A DNA stretch of 64,000 nt, taken from Thunnus maccoyii. Lineage: Eukaryota > Chordata > Actinopteri > Scombriformes > Scombridae. The notes below the pieces were generated by a model, which was not told the origin of the DNA, did not search any database, and was given only the letters and a program-made list of their open reading frames with translations. Both the position numbers and the translations under genes were made by a program. The DNA is taken from the NCBI RefSeq assembly GCF_910596095.1, contig NC_056538.1, positions 17,842,501 to 17,906,500 of the forward strand. The letters are read 5' to 3'. Positions 21,215-33,324 of this stretch are shown piece after piece (positions within the stretch are counted from its first letter, which is position 1; each line of letters starts with the position of its first letter).

Positions 21215-24200
21215 TACCAGTATCTAAACGATTTAAAGAGGACTGCCTCCCCTGCAGGGGGTTTCCGTGGCACCGGCTTTATGCCACTTTTCCGTGTGTC
21301 CGGTCCACGTAGGGCCACAGCTGCCACCAGTGCACGAGCTCTGTGAGCGTTTCTGCTGCCGGTGTCGGCAGAGCGCAGCAGAGACAACAGTTGTGTGTCG
21401 TACTGTGTGTGCAGGAAAGGCCATATTGGAGGAGGGGCCATTTGTAGAAATTGAAACATATTGTGCCTCCTTTTGTCTCATTTACATTTCGGTATGGCAA
21501 GTTTCACCTTCAGTGGGTGAAGATATGAAATGATAAGAGCCTTTGCAGCATTGCAATCTTTACATTTGGATTATAAACAGTTACCCCTTCATCATTTTTG
21601 ACATTGGCCCGTCCTCCTTAATTTTCTAAAAAGATGTGTCATTTCTTTGAAGATGTTATGGTCCACTAATGCTGAGATGTAAACATAGAAGGAAAAAAAA
21701 ATCAAAGAACTTGGTTCCATTTTACACCAAAGTGCAATTTGTTAAAGGGACTTGGAACAGTAATTTTAATTAGAAACTTGTTAGATTTTTTTTTTTTTTT
21801 TTAAATCTCAGTGTCAGCTGTTATTGATGCACATCTCCCTGTCTGAATGTGCCCTGATGCCTTCAGAGCCGTGGCGATTTACTGGAACCTTCCCCTAACC
21901 GGGCTTTTTTTTCTATAAGCCCGGAGGTGTGTACATTCGACACTGTAAATAGGAGCTGTTTGTATGTGTATAGCAGCCTGATGAGAGCTGTACAGGTGGA
22001 AACAGTCGGCGGAGCAGTAGCCACAGAAAGGAAGAGAAATGATGGACGTAAAAAAAGAGACAAGGGGTGTAGAAATGTAGATTTGTTTAAAAGACAAAAA
22101 GGTTATTTTTGGTGGTTCATGATAAGGGTGATATCTGACGGTTGATACCATCCATTGTACTTAAACTGACTTCTGTAGTCTGACAGCTTGGTAGCTATGT
22201 AGACATGTTATTGATGGGATTAAGCCTCTGGCCTTGAGAGAGCGAGGCAGCTAGAGATTCTGGTGGACTGACAGCCAAGGGACTGGAGTACTCTACTGAT
22301 GTGCTTTAAGTAGACATATTTATAATTGATTTTTGGAGCCTTGATCCAGAGCACGCCATGGATCTCACAGAAAGTCGTGTTGCAGGTTTGTGCATGCTGT
22401 TCTTATTATCAAACTTGTTTTTGGTAATTATTAGCTCGGACTTTTGAGTCACGTTCCAAATTACAGCAGCAAAGACAACCAAACATCACGCCCTTGAATT
22501 GAATTTTCCACACAGCTTGTTTCCTTCTTGGCCTGTTGTGATAACCATTACTATGAAAATGTTTTTATTTGTATTAAGTCTTTTCAAGTCTTGTCTGTTA
22601 TCTGTCTTTTTAATATGGACAGGGAAATATCATGCTTGCTTTTAAAAAACAAATGTAAATAATGTATATTTTTCTACAAAAAGACTTAAAAAGCACTCAC
22701 TAGTGAATAGCACTTAATGATGGTATTTATATTTTTAAAAAAAATCGTATTTATTTTATTGCCATTTTTGTAGGAAATAGAGGTTTACAAAAACTAATGC
22801 TTGGTCTCTATGTTTTGTATTCCGCTGCCTTTTCAAAGTTGTTTTTGTCGTAATTTTTTTTTTCTTTTTTGATTTTTGTAGCCTGAATGTTTTCTTTGAT
22901 TCCAAAGACTGACGCTGGTCTGTGGCTTGGTCCTGTTGGGTTCAGTCCACCAGTAGCTCTTTATCCCGGGACCGTTCGGTCAGAGCTGATGGGGTTTTTT
23001 TTGTTTTTTTGTTTTTTTTTTTGTCGCTCCAGTTCTAGCTGGCAGTGTGGCAGTCATGTGAACTATTATTATGCACTTGGGAGAGTTTAGATTGTTGATC
23101 CATAGCAGATATCTGCTCTCTCCAGCCTTATTGTCTCCACACCACATCACACAGAGAATCAAGTCCCGTAAAGACTGCTGCTACCAGACAGTCATATCAA
23201 AATAATTACTTTTTGTCACTAATCAACCGTGGGTCGACTGACTCGCAGCCAATTTGGCATCTACAAATCAGACAAAAGTCCCGTCAGTTCAAAGTATTGT
23301 TCCTCTTCAGACTTGGTCTATATAATAAAGAGGTGCCTTTATTTTAATGCTACCAACAGCATTTGTCATATCTCTGTTGAGCCAATCCGTTCATTTAACA
23401 AAACCACTTCGTCATGGTGACCACTGATCGGTGCGCGCCAGCATTTGGGAAATCACCTTCCCTTGTTTTATCCAGTCTCCTTGTGGTTTGCCTTAGTTGT
23501 AAAAGAGAACGCCTCTTCTCTCTCTCAAGCCTTCATGTCCTGGACCGAATATTTAATTAAACTCTTCAGACCGACTGGTTCCACAAAGTGACTGGAAACA
23601 TTGTTTGTCCCTTTTTTAATTCACTGTTGTCCATCATTCATGCCGACTTCGTTATCACCTAAAGGCCGTTAGCGGTTACCCCCACTCTGCCCCTTTGTTG
23701 TTGTGAGCTGAAACAAAAACGTGATCCCACACATGGTTTGCACTTTAGCTGTGACACAGGCACTGAATAGACATAGGAAAACTCAGCTCTTTCTTCAGAC
23801 AGACAATGCAAACTCCTATGCTGAAACCACAAGCACAGATAGTCACTGAGAGTTTGTGCGTTAGGCCCTGATAATAAAAACCGAGGTCAGTCAACCTGCG
23901 ATCGGTCTTTATGACCCCTGAAAGTGGCGTTTGAGGCTCTAGCAAAGTGCACTTGACTCTTTTCTGCTACAAAGTGAAGGCAGGGACCATGCCAGCAGCC
24001 CTCTCCTTCCTTGTTGGTGCAGTGTGTATAACCTGGGCTTTCCTTTGAGTTCAGGTCTTAAAAGTCCAGCTACCTGACCCCGACTGACAGGCCAGCCTCG
24101 TGGTTGTGCTGCTGCACCTACATCGGGCTCGCTGGGTTCTGCTGCTAAGGTCAACAATGAATGTATATTCCTCCTCCACATCACCAGATTTGTGATGTTG

Positions 24201-25805
24201 ATGCTTTGTCAGCTACGTTTGTTTTCAGTTCTCGTGTCAACAACCCGGGTAGATACGGACGATGCGTAGATGTGACCTCAAAGGCGGCAGCAGCAGTTTC
24301 ATTTCAGCACTGGGATTAACACTGAAGAATGAACAGCAGTGGCATTTCTGTCTGTAGGACAACAGGTTCTTACTGGTTTAGCTCAACAGTTCACGCTAGC
24401 ATCGGTGATGACATGTCTACCAATGCAAAGGGCTCTGTCTATGACTCTCGTTTCTCGAGATCCACTTCTGCATTTTCAGGGTCAGAGGGTTCAGTGAACA
24501 ATAAGTCGTTTATTTCACTGTTTTTAACAGCATATATACAATAAGGAAATGGTCTCCGTTGTTTCTTTGGACTTCATTTTACCGCGCCACACCAGTGGCC
24601 CTTCTCCGTCATTATCTGTAATTATAGTATAAATACATAACAATATTATACGAAAACATGCATAGTAATTTCTTGTACTTTAGTATCTATACAATATATG
24701 GAATGGACAGACAAACTTAGTTACAGTAGCAAAACAGCAGATTTATAATGGTTAATAGCAATGTTTCAATGTACTCTATAATGGTTTTGTGTTACAGTAC
24801 TATCAGATGAAACTAACGTGCATCATTCTTTTGTATATTGATATCCAGTACCAATTTTGCTGTGCCTGTGAATGTTCCTTCGCCAGCAAGGAACATTGCA
24901 GTTTTACTTTTTTTGTTTTTTCTGTTTTCTTTCTGGACAGGAACGGTTTTTATGTGATGAGAAATGTAACTGTGTTAATGTGGTTGTGAACTTCTTGAGG
25001 TCAGCCATTTTAATTTCTTTCCCTGGTTGTTGTAGTGAATGTTTTTATGTTTTTTCTTTGTACGTTTTAACAGGGACTTCTAGACGGCTTACTTGATGTG
25101 GTATAAATTAAGAGCTTGGTTTGTGGAGACTGACCAGGAGTTTTTAAAGATCCCGCCAAAATGTTGTTGTTCGTTTTGGAAACCTCTCATGTCTCCCTGA
25201 CCACCTCTTCTCCTCTGAAGCTTTGGTTGTACTTATCATGTACTGTTTTTATAGAAAGTCATAATGCTGAGATAATGATGATGTTGAAAACATTTAATTT
25301 ATTTATTTTGTGCAACATCCACCCTGAATTGTTATTTTACAAGTCACGGTTTCGGAGAGGTCGGGCGAGTACTTAACATGTATTTGTAATTTTCTAATTG
25401 TTTCTTGTGTATAGAAGTTTTCAGCCTAGGATGGGATGTGGTGTCACAGAGGGAGCGGGCGGTAGGACATGCAAAAAAAAAAGAGGGATCATGAACAGGC
25501 TTGTTTCTTATGCCTTGAATATACCTTTGTCTTATCAATATTCCTCCTGCTCTCTGTAATAACAAGTTCATGAGTTCAAACAGTCACATTTTCTCCCGTT
25601 TTAACAGTGTTCTCTCAATACACATCATCGAAATGAAGGAAAACCACCACAGTGAAAATAAACCACAAACTACTTGGTTGAATGTATAATTAGGAAACAA
25701 AGTTGTACATAAGTGTAAAAAGAAAAGTTTCTAATCATGTTTATTTTCTATGCACTTTTTTATTTAAGTGATAGTTTAAATAATAAACATGTCTCCTTTA
25801 CTCTT
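21215..25805 (+). other. kmt2a: kmt2a 3' UTR
   Basis: From the kmt2a stop there is no further ORF with homology for about 4.6 kb. Candidate poly(A) signals AATAAA lie at 23324-23329, 25658-25663 and 25782-25787. The last, followed by TGTCTCCTTTACTC, is taken as the probable end. Long T-rich tracts occur around 22855-23022. Two TGTAAATA Pumilio-type motifs are at 21944-21951 and 22654-22661. The length is inferred; mammalian KMT2A also has a multi-kilobase 3' UTR. Confidence 0.6.
21899..21924 (+). promoter_or_regulatory. GC-rich hairpin in kmt2a 3' UTR
   Basis: CCGGGCTT and AAGCCCGG form a perfect 8-bp stem around a 10-nt pyrimidine-rich loop, 20 nt before a TGTAAATA Pumilio-type motif. A role in mRNA control is inference only. 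Confidence 0.35.
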
Positions 25806-25867
25806 TCTTGTCTCTTGACTGGTTCACTGCTCTCGAAGTCTAGCGGGCTACATTAGTGGTTGAAGAA

Positions 25868-26063
25868 AGGTCCATTTAGTAGCTGCTGTGGAGCTTTTAT
25901 TCATATCACACGATCTTCATCAGCAGATGGAGTAGAAGTCCGTAAAGTGCTCAGAAAAAAACAAATACGAACATCTTCATTTTCATTGCAACTGGGAAAA
26001 CTCACCGCCAGTGAAGATCATTTCATATCACTGAAAGCTCCACAACAGCTACTAAATAGACCT
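25868..26063. mobile_element. Snap-back miniature inverted-repeat element
   Basis: The first about 60 bases, beginning AGGTCCATTTAGTAGCTG, pair with the last 60, ending CAGCTACTAAATAGACCT, with roughly 80% or better complementarity and a short centre. It lies about 60 bp past the inferred kmt2a 3' end. It has no coding capacity, and the family is not recognised. Confidence 0.6.
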
Positions 26064-26554
26064 TGTGGTAAGATGGTGTTGCTAATTTCAAGGTCAATAA
26101 TTTCTCCAAGTTTTCTGTTTTACTACAGATCACATATGCATGACACCACAGCTTGTTTCAAGGCATCCATTGATTCCTGCTGATTTTTTATACATTATGA
26201 CAATCTGTTGGCATTTTGCATGAGTTGTTTTCCATCACATAAAGTTTGTAAGTTACATTATCACATAGTGGTAACACAGTGCAGACTCTTAAACCAACAA
26301 TGAAACAAAATAAACACAGACCTGAAGTTTTCTGTGATGGTATAAATATGATGTTACAAGACTGCCTGTTTAGTTTAGTTTAGTTTGTCCTGCTGCTTCT
26401 TTATTGATTCTTACTCAGTTGGTGGATTGTCATATTATACAGAAATAAGTGGAAATTGTTGATTGCCTGTTAACAAACAAAAAAAATTATCACCTTCAAA
26501 CTATCACCTTCATGCTATGAATATGTTTAGAAATAATGTGAAGTACATGTGCTT

Positions 26555-26835
26555 TAGGGCTGCAATTTATGATTATTTTCAATATTGAGCTCTCTTTAAT
26601 TAATTGATTAATCATTTGGTCCAGAAAATTATGAAAAATGGCATCACAAGTTCCCAAAAACCTTCTTCAAATTACCTATTTTGGTTGACCAACAGTCAAA
26701 AGACAATTCAGTACTATACTACTAGACAAGCAAAAGCACAAAATCCCCTAATTTGAGAACCTGAAATCATTAAATTATTATTTGCCTGGAAAATGGCTTA
26801 AAATAATTAATAGATTAACAAGAGTTGCTCTTTAT
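26555..26835 (+). mobile_element. Palindromic hAT-like miniature element, copy 2
   Basis: It starts TAGGGCTGCAATTTATGATT and continues with TTAATTAATTGATTAATC, the conserved ends of this family. The distal end is degraded (AATTAATAGATTAACAAGAG). Confidence 0.6.
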
Positions 26836-26837
26836 AG

Positions 26838-26993
26838 AGATATTTTGACACATCACAGGTGTAAATAAAATGACTGATGGCTTTTAGCTGCTTCAGTTTC
26901 AGGGTCCTGATATTGTCCACACTGTCACACTGTCATGACTTACTGAGACACTTTAACAGAACGGAGCCATCGTTAATGTTATTAGCAGCACCC
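26838..26993 (+). repeat. Dispersed repeat, inverted partner of 40072-40200
   Basis: Shares TATTTTGACACATCACA-like, CACAGGTGTAAATAA, TTTTAGCTGCTTCAG-like and GCCATCGTTAATGTTATTAG blocks, in the same order, with the reverse complement of 40072-40200. Family not identified. Confidence 0.5.
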
Positions 26994-28749
26994 TTGTTTT
27001 TCTTTCTATGACAAGTCAAACTGTCTGCTGTGAAAACGGCTTGTTAGAGGCTGTAATGTACTGCATGATGTCATGACATTCGTTCCGAAGCTTCTCCGCC
27101 AGTTTATTACTGCAAGTTTTTGTGTAACAATGGTATGACCTCAGATGAGAAGAACTTCATAATTACAGCCGTGCTGCTAGTCACCTCATTCACGTTAGCT
27201 TGATTCCCTTAATTATACTTTTTGTGGCGTTTTAAATTAGATGCCATTCAGTGAGTGTAATGAATGCAAATTCAAACTAACTACATTGCTCTGGTCAGAG
27301 CTTTTTTTTTCCCACCACAGAACATCTGTTCCATGCTGGAAGGTCAAAGGAAATAAGACACATCATCATGTAGCTTTTTTGTAAGCAGAACATCTGTCGC
27401 CACAGCGCTTCCAGCCCAAGGCGGACCTCACAAGTCTTTGTTTTACATTGAAATGTTTTCCTGTTTCAGTTCAACTCCAAACTGAACTGCTTTATTTACT
27501 CTAGCTTATCCAGTCACACTGATTCACCAGAACCCATGAGAAACGTACTCAAACTGCTGGTTTGCCAAGTGGTCCAAATTAACAGTGAATGCTGCAAGCA
27601 GCCTTTTATGGGTTTTAACAGGAAATTGGTGTAGCAGACCCAGAAAGTGCTGATTCTGGTGTTGCTAATCAGAAACACGTCTCACTTTCGGTTATAGGTC
27701 GCTGCCTCCACAGGAGCCTGAAGACATCCCTCCTCACAACAGCCCCATGACTCAAATTTACAGGAAAATTTCAAAGAGCTGCTATAACCCCCGTGCCCCC
27801 CTCCCCCCCTCATCAACCCATAAAACCAGTGTTGTAGTCTAAACACACCCATGTGTACAATCACGCTTTGTTACAGCAAAACACTTCACTTTCACAATCA
27901 ATTCTGTAATTTTAAATGCCTCAATATGTGGCAAAAACACATAAAAGCGGGATTAATTTCGGCTGATTACTAAAATTGGTCTAAAAATGGCTTATTTTCT
28001 GATTCCTTTCCCACACAGATGAGTCTAGATGAACCATGATCAGTTTTGGCACAGGCCTTCTCCTTTGGGTCCAATTGCTGCATGATAACAGCGGTAACAT
28101 GTTTTCACTGGCTCAAACTGAAGGGATCTGCGAAAATCAGTCGCCTCAAGTTTATAGTTTTCTTGCCAGAAAGATATTAAGACCTCTTTCTTTATCAACT
28201 TCACACCGCCACTGAAGCATTACCGAGAAAAGGAGATTACCATCAGAGAGTCTTGCTTGAGTGCAACACCGATATTAAGTATTAGGTAATATTTTGGAGG
28301 TAGATCATAAAGATCACGGAGTTTATGTCTATATTAACCTCTCCTCACCTCGCTGTTGAGGGTCTGTCTTTAAAGCGATGTTGTTTTTTGTGTGTGATAA
28401 AGAGAAGAAGACATTTTCAGCTGCACTGTATCACGTTGACATTTGCAATTTTCCTGACCGCAGCTCTCTGAACTCTCTGTGGTTATGTTTCCGAGAGTTT
28501 CCCAAACACTATTATGCAACCTCCCAAACATTCTTCCATTTATCATCCTCTTATTCCCCTCTTAAATCCCTCCCTTCGTATTGATTTTGTTTCAATGTTT
28601 TTGTTTTACACATATTTCTCCTTTATTTGTGCTGGATGAACATCAAATATTTCCTTCAGTATCCTCCCTGTTCTCTCTCCTCCACCCACAGTTCCTCCTC
28701 TCCCACCCACCCCAGTTTCTAATTGGATTTCATTACCATTTCCCTTCAG

Positions 28750-28884
28750 TTTTTCCCAGCCAGACTCTCGCTGGTTGGGAGGAAGAACTTTCACTGGATT
28801 CTCTTTAACACACACAGATATCATCATCATCAGTAGCAGCAGTAGCAGCAGCAGCAGCTCTCAGAGACTTCACTACATCATCTG
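28750..28884 (+). other. Possible 5' non-coding exon of c1qtnf5
   Basis: A sequence with CAG repeats ends CATCATCTG followed by a strong GTAAGTTAG donor at 28885. A non-coding first exon is expected because the coding exon at 31853 begins at a splice acceptor ten bases before the ATG. The start is unknown; transcript evidence would decide. Confidence 0.25.
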
Positions 28885-29101
28885 GTAAGTTAGGCTTTGA
28901 TTATTTTCTTGAATCAGCTGCTCTTTTAGAGCCGCAATGTGTCCGATACTTTCAGCGTTGAAAACAGAAAGACATGACCACCTTTTTCCTCCAGACCATC
29001 CAGTAGGAACTGAGTTACCATAAACTGCATCACTGATATGACTGCCGAGCTCGATTACAAAGTAAACTTTGTTCAGATCATCAGTAATATCTGAAATTAA
29101 T

Positions 29102-29416
29102 ACAGTACTTAAAGTATCAAAAGTGAAAGTACTCATTATGCAACAGACTGTCAGTGTTATATTGTTATACTGGATTTAATTAATGATGCATTAAAGTTTA
29201 AGCAGTATTTTAATGTTTTAAGTGGCAGAGGTGGAGCTTATTTTAACTACTTTGTGTTGATAGTTATCATAATCTTATTTTTTTAATATGAAATCTTAAT
29301 CTGTAAAACTGTCAGATTATTGTAGTGGAGTAAAAAGTACAATAATTCTCTCTAAATACAAATATTCAAGTAATGTAGGTATGTCAAGTACTTAGTTACA
29401 GACTTTCCACCTCTAG
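29102..29416. mobile_element. AAGTACT-type dispersed repeat, copy 1
   Basis: Contains GAAAGTACTCATTATGCA, GTAGTGGAGTAAAAAGTACA and a terminal AAGTACTTAGTTACAGACTT followed by TTCCACC. These blocks recur at 33325-34260. Family not named; probably a miniature DNA transposon. Confidence 0.5.
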
Positions 29417-30118
29417 GTAAAAGCATTATTCAGCAGTACAGGATTAAAACAGATAAGTTTGCCTTTAACATGACTCAGCCTCATACAGAAACGTGTAATA
29501 TTACTGCACTCCAGCTGGTCTTAAGGCAAAATGCCAGTTTGTTTCCAAACTGGCCAGTGGGACTTTTTTTCTGTGTTGCAGTGAATTCAGTTCTTTGAAC
29601 TGCCTGTAAAAGTTCATACAAATCTTCCAGGTTTTTCAAAGTCTGGAGGAAGTTGAATCCAAATCACCAGACTCTAATAAGAGTGTTTTGGATTTAGCTT
29701 TATCCAAAGTTCTTTCAACTGCTTTTCAACATCTGGACATTACCTCATAACAAATTTTACAGCAGGCCACAAAAAGAAAATTAAAAATGAGATATAAGTC
29801 AGCTGATTATTGCATGATAAAGTGAGTATGACAATCTGTTCTGACAGTACAAACTAAATCAGAAGTGTGTAGTTGTGTAGAAACTATATTTCACATATTA
29901 ATAGTTTTTAGTGTCTTCTCTCGTGCTCTCAATGAAAACATTCATGTTTCTAATCATCTGAGCTACTGAGTAGTGGTGGCAGACAGCTGCTCAGACTCTC
30001 CAGTATTTGTCCTTTCGTCTGCTCTCCTCTTCTGCAGGAATGCTGACATGCATCTGTCTCTTCTCTCCCTCCTCCCTTTTTTTTGCTCCTTTCTTTCTGT
30101 TTCTCTCTCACTCTGCAG

Positions 30119-30135
30119 CTGTGGTGGATGTACAT
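30119..30135 (+). other. Possible 17-nt microexon of c1qtnf5
   Basis: A long pyrimidine tract ending CTCTGCAG precedes, and GTAAGC follows, 17 nt that contain an ATG. Spliced to 31853, this ATG would read MYIDSA and then the usual start in frame. Purely sequence-based. Confidence 0.2.
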
Positions 30136-31791
30136 GTAAGCACTCAAATCCATTCAGGAAGACCTGCAGATAGACGATAAAACTCTTAACTTTCCTCATC
30201 ATTGTCACGCAGCATTAACAGCGAGTTTTGTTTTTATTACTTAACCACACTATAAGACAGCTGTCAGTGTTCCTGTTTAGATCATCAGCTCAGTTTACGG
30301 TCGAGTGACGCCTGTCTTGCTCTCAGACAGGCAGCCAAACAGGGCTAGAGGTGAGACGAGCCGGTGTCTCTTCTTTACTGGATTCTGACTGGACTAAAAA
30401 ACCCAGCAGGAAAGATAAAATAGGAAGAATGTGGGGTTGTTGAACTCTCATACTGAAGCAGGGTCATCTGAGGTTTGAGGTTCGTGATTCCTGTTCACAG
30501 AAAACAAAGACAGGGGGAGAATTTGAGAATTAACTTTTTAACTTTTAGGTGTGCCTGCGAGTAGTTTCTGAGTAGACTGTCTGGTATTCGACATTTCATC
30601 AAACCTTTATAAGAAACATCTGTTTAGAATCTAAGGATTAGTCATGTTTTGTTTTGCAGATATGATTAGTCATTAGATGAGGAATTATGTAATTTTCATT
30701 CTCCAGAACTGAAAAACAGATTTTATAATGGCCCAAGTCAAGGTTTCACTTAGAGAAAATGCTTGCCATCACGTAAATGATAAGTGTTAGACACAACATG
30801 TTTGGATACAGTGCAATTATACCAGTATATAATGAAAAATTATGTTGTTTAGTTTAAATTTTGAGTCATTTAACAGAAAAAGGGGTATTTAGGTCGAAGA
30901 TTATATACCTAGTGTATATCTAAGTGGGTTGGGGTGAATCTTCTTTCATGTTGATCATTTTTTTCTTCTTTCCATCACTTCCACTTCACACCACGTGCCT
31001 TCCTTGAAACTAAGCATGCTGTTTTTTTTCTCTCAAATTGTTCTCTTAGGAAACACTGGTTGGAACCAAAAACGGCACCTGTGTTAATAAACACAAGCAC
31101 TCCACATAAGTGTTGTTATAGTCTGAGCTGCAGTGAAAGCTGTAGGAATGTTTTAGTATCATAATAAGCTATTAGATTATGTAAGAACAGCTACCTGAGT
31201 GGAGGAGGACACTTTGAAAATGTCATCTGCTCTAAATTACTGGTTACTTCCTTACAGCTTTGGCAGCACTAAAATATGTTGGATTAAGCCAACTCAATAA
31301 TATAATTTGTTATTTCAGTTTTACAGGAATATGTTTCAAAACAGAAAGGAGGAAAGGGGCAGTGCCTCTATTGTTACAAAGTAAATGATTAGAAGAGAGT
31401 TTAATATGGACCCTAGTAAATGTTGGTTTAGTTTAAGTGCTTAAAATTACAGATTGTTTTTATAAATCAGCCCACATTTACAGGCAGTTTGGGACTAACT
31501 GAAGTCATTTTCAGCCAATCAGGATCCAGTTTTGTCATCCTGTACCAGTATATTTGACAAGAGGATGGAAACTGAACGCAGGGCCTTAATTTTTGCTGTA
31601 AAACTCTCATTTCAGTGTGTTTATTTATGCTGCAATTTCAACATTTATACGTGCTCCCATTTTCTTCTGTCATGTGATTCTGTGTGATTGGACTTGATCT
31701 TTATAGTGGCTTTTGTGGTGCACTTTTGTATATTCAGATCACTGTTTTTCCATTGTATGAAGTTAAGTCTAAACTCTGGTGTTAACCCTCC

Positions 31792-31809
31792 TACAGTTTA
31801 TAAACTGTA
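31792..31809. repeat. 18-bp perfect palindrome upstream of c1qtnf5 coding exon
   Basis: TACAGTTTATAAACTGTA lies 43 bp before the acceptor of the c1qtnf5 coding exon. Its function is unknown; it may be chance in AT-rich DNA. Confidence 0.5.
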
Positions 31810-31852
31810 AACATTTATGCAAACTGCTGAACTCTTGTCTCTCTCTCAACAG

Positions 31853-32692
31853 TGACTCTGCAATGACATCTCTCAGGCTGTTGCCCTTGTTGCACTCCCT
31901 CCTTGTCCTACAAGTCCAACTTTCCAGTCCATTAGAAGACAACAAGATCCCTCCCAGTCTGTGCACTGGTCAACCTGGTATCCCGGGCTCTCCCGGAGCT
32001 CATGGCGGTCCTGGTCAGCCGGGGAGAGACGGGAGGGACGGGAGAGATGCTGCTCCAGGGGAGAAAGGACAGAAGGGGGACAGGGGAGATACAGGTGCTC
32101 TGCTTTATTTAAATGTGTGTCTGTATGTGTGAGGGTTAAGATCAGCACTGAAAGTTCCTCTTTGTCCGCAGGTGAGACAGGAGTGCGAGGTCTGACCGGG
32201 GACAGAGGTGACACAGGAGAGAAAGGGGAGAGGGGGCAGCCAGGAGAGTGTGCCGTGGCCCCCAAATCAGCCTTCAGTGCCAAACTATCAGAGGGCCACA
32301 GTTCACCCCTAACTGTGGGAGACGCAGTCCGCTTCGACAAGATCATGATCAATGAACAGGGTGACTACAGCCCAGAGACGGGACGCTTCACCTGCAGAGT
32401 CCCTGGAGTCTACTACTTTGCCGTCCACGCCACAGTCTATCGTGCCAGCCTGCAGTTTGACCTCATGAAAAACGGGCACACGGTAGCATCTTATTTTCAG
32501 TTCTATGGCAACTGGCCCAAACCTGCGTCTCTGTCAGGCGGCTCCCTGCTGCATCTCATCCCTGGTGACCAGGTGTGGGTCCAGATGGCTCTGGGAGAGT
32601 ACCATGGATTTTACTCCAGCACCAAGACAGACAGCATCTTCACCGGCTTCCTGGTGTACTCAGACTGGAAAAACTCTGCTGTGTTTGCATGA
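31853..32692 (+). CDS. c1qtnf5: Complement C1q/TNF-related protein 5 (CTRP5)
   Basis: A secreted short-collagen C1q protein; in mammals it is made in retinal pigment epithelium and ciliary body and forms trimers (family knowledge). Two coding exons: 31853-32094 (ATG at 31863 after a CTCTCAACAG acceptor) and 32172-32692, phase 1 junction, 250 residues against 243 in human. Residues 1-22 form a signal peptide. Then comes [15 protein letters not shown], matching the human DDNKIPSLCPG-type start. A Gly-X-Y collagen stretch of about 60 residues follows, with one imperfection at RDAAPGEKG. The globular C1q domain fills residues about 110-250, with [52 protein letters not shown] and [17 protein letters not shown]. 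The last two blocks are near-identical to human C1QTNF5. Confidence 0.95.
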
Positions 32693-33140
32693 AAGACACG
32701 TACTCATGAACAAAACAAAGTCATATCCCACTTTGGGAAATGAACCGCACACATATTTCCACACATATTTCTTGCCTATTTTAGTTTTATAATTGAGATG
32801 TTCTGGATAAATACACGTGAATAGGCTGTGATGTGGAACATCTGTGTTTGTGTAATAAGTAAAATCACACACCAGACAATGTTGGTCGAATGGCACATAC
32901 TGTACCGTGCAGTGTGAGGTTCACACACCGAGCAGTAATGTTTATCCAGTGTCTGTTCTTCAGTTGCTGCCTTTAAACTGTTGTGACAGTCAATTCTTGT
33001 AACAGATGTTGTGTCAGTGGCCTCCAGCCAACTCCAGGCCACAAATTCAAACAGCTTTCATGCTATTATTGCACTTTGTTTCCAAACGATTTCTGCACAG
33101 CAAACATCAAACATGAATAAAACTTTGTAGTTTTTAAAAA
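32693..33140 (+). other. c1qtnf5: c1qtnf5 3' UTR
   Basis: Non-coding sequence after the stop, with AATAAA at 33116-33121 as the likely poly(A) signal. The end is approximate. Confidence 0.6.
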
Positions 33141-33324
33141 ACACATGACTGAGATATTTGTGGCCATAATACAGACACACGTGATAAGATCAATTGTACT
33201 AATAGGTGCAATAAGCCAGCCGCTTTTAACTTCTATCTACAAACAGGACTGTTGAGTCGCTATCATAACATACCTGCCTGTGCAAACACACCTGTCTATA
33301 TCTGTTTAATGCTCGATTACCTGA

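Larger units (their letters stand above)
26064..28740. other. Intergenic region kmt2a to c1qtnf5
   Basis: No exon of a known gene was recognised; in particular no CUB or frizzled-type exons of mfrp were found. Contents are the hAT-like copy at 26555-26835, an unclassified repeat at 26838-26993, and otherwise AT-rich unique-looking sequence. Confidence 0.5.

Noticed and set aside
26064..31852. mfrp exons expected beside c1qtnf5
   Set aside because: No CUB, LDLa or frizzled cysteine patterns seen in any frame on either strand.
31779..31862. Upstream in-frame Met for c1qtnf5
   Set aside because: It lies before a good CTCTCAACAG acceptor at 31852, so it is probably intronic; the Met at 31863 gives a proper signal peptide.
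31873..32352. 159-residue antisense ORF over c1qtnf5
   Set aside because: Reverse of the Gly-X-Y collagen coding region, crossing the intron; no homology.
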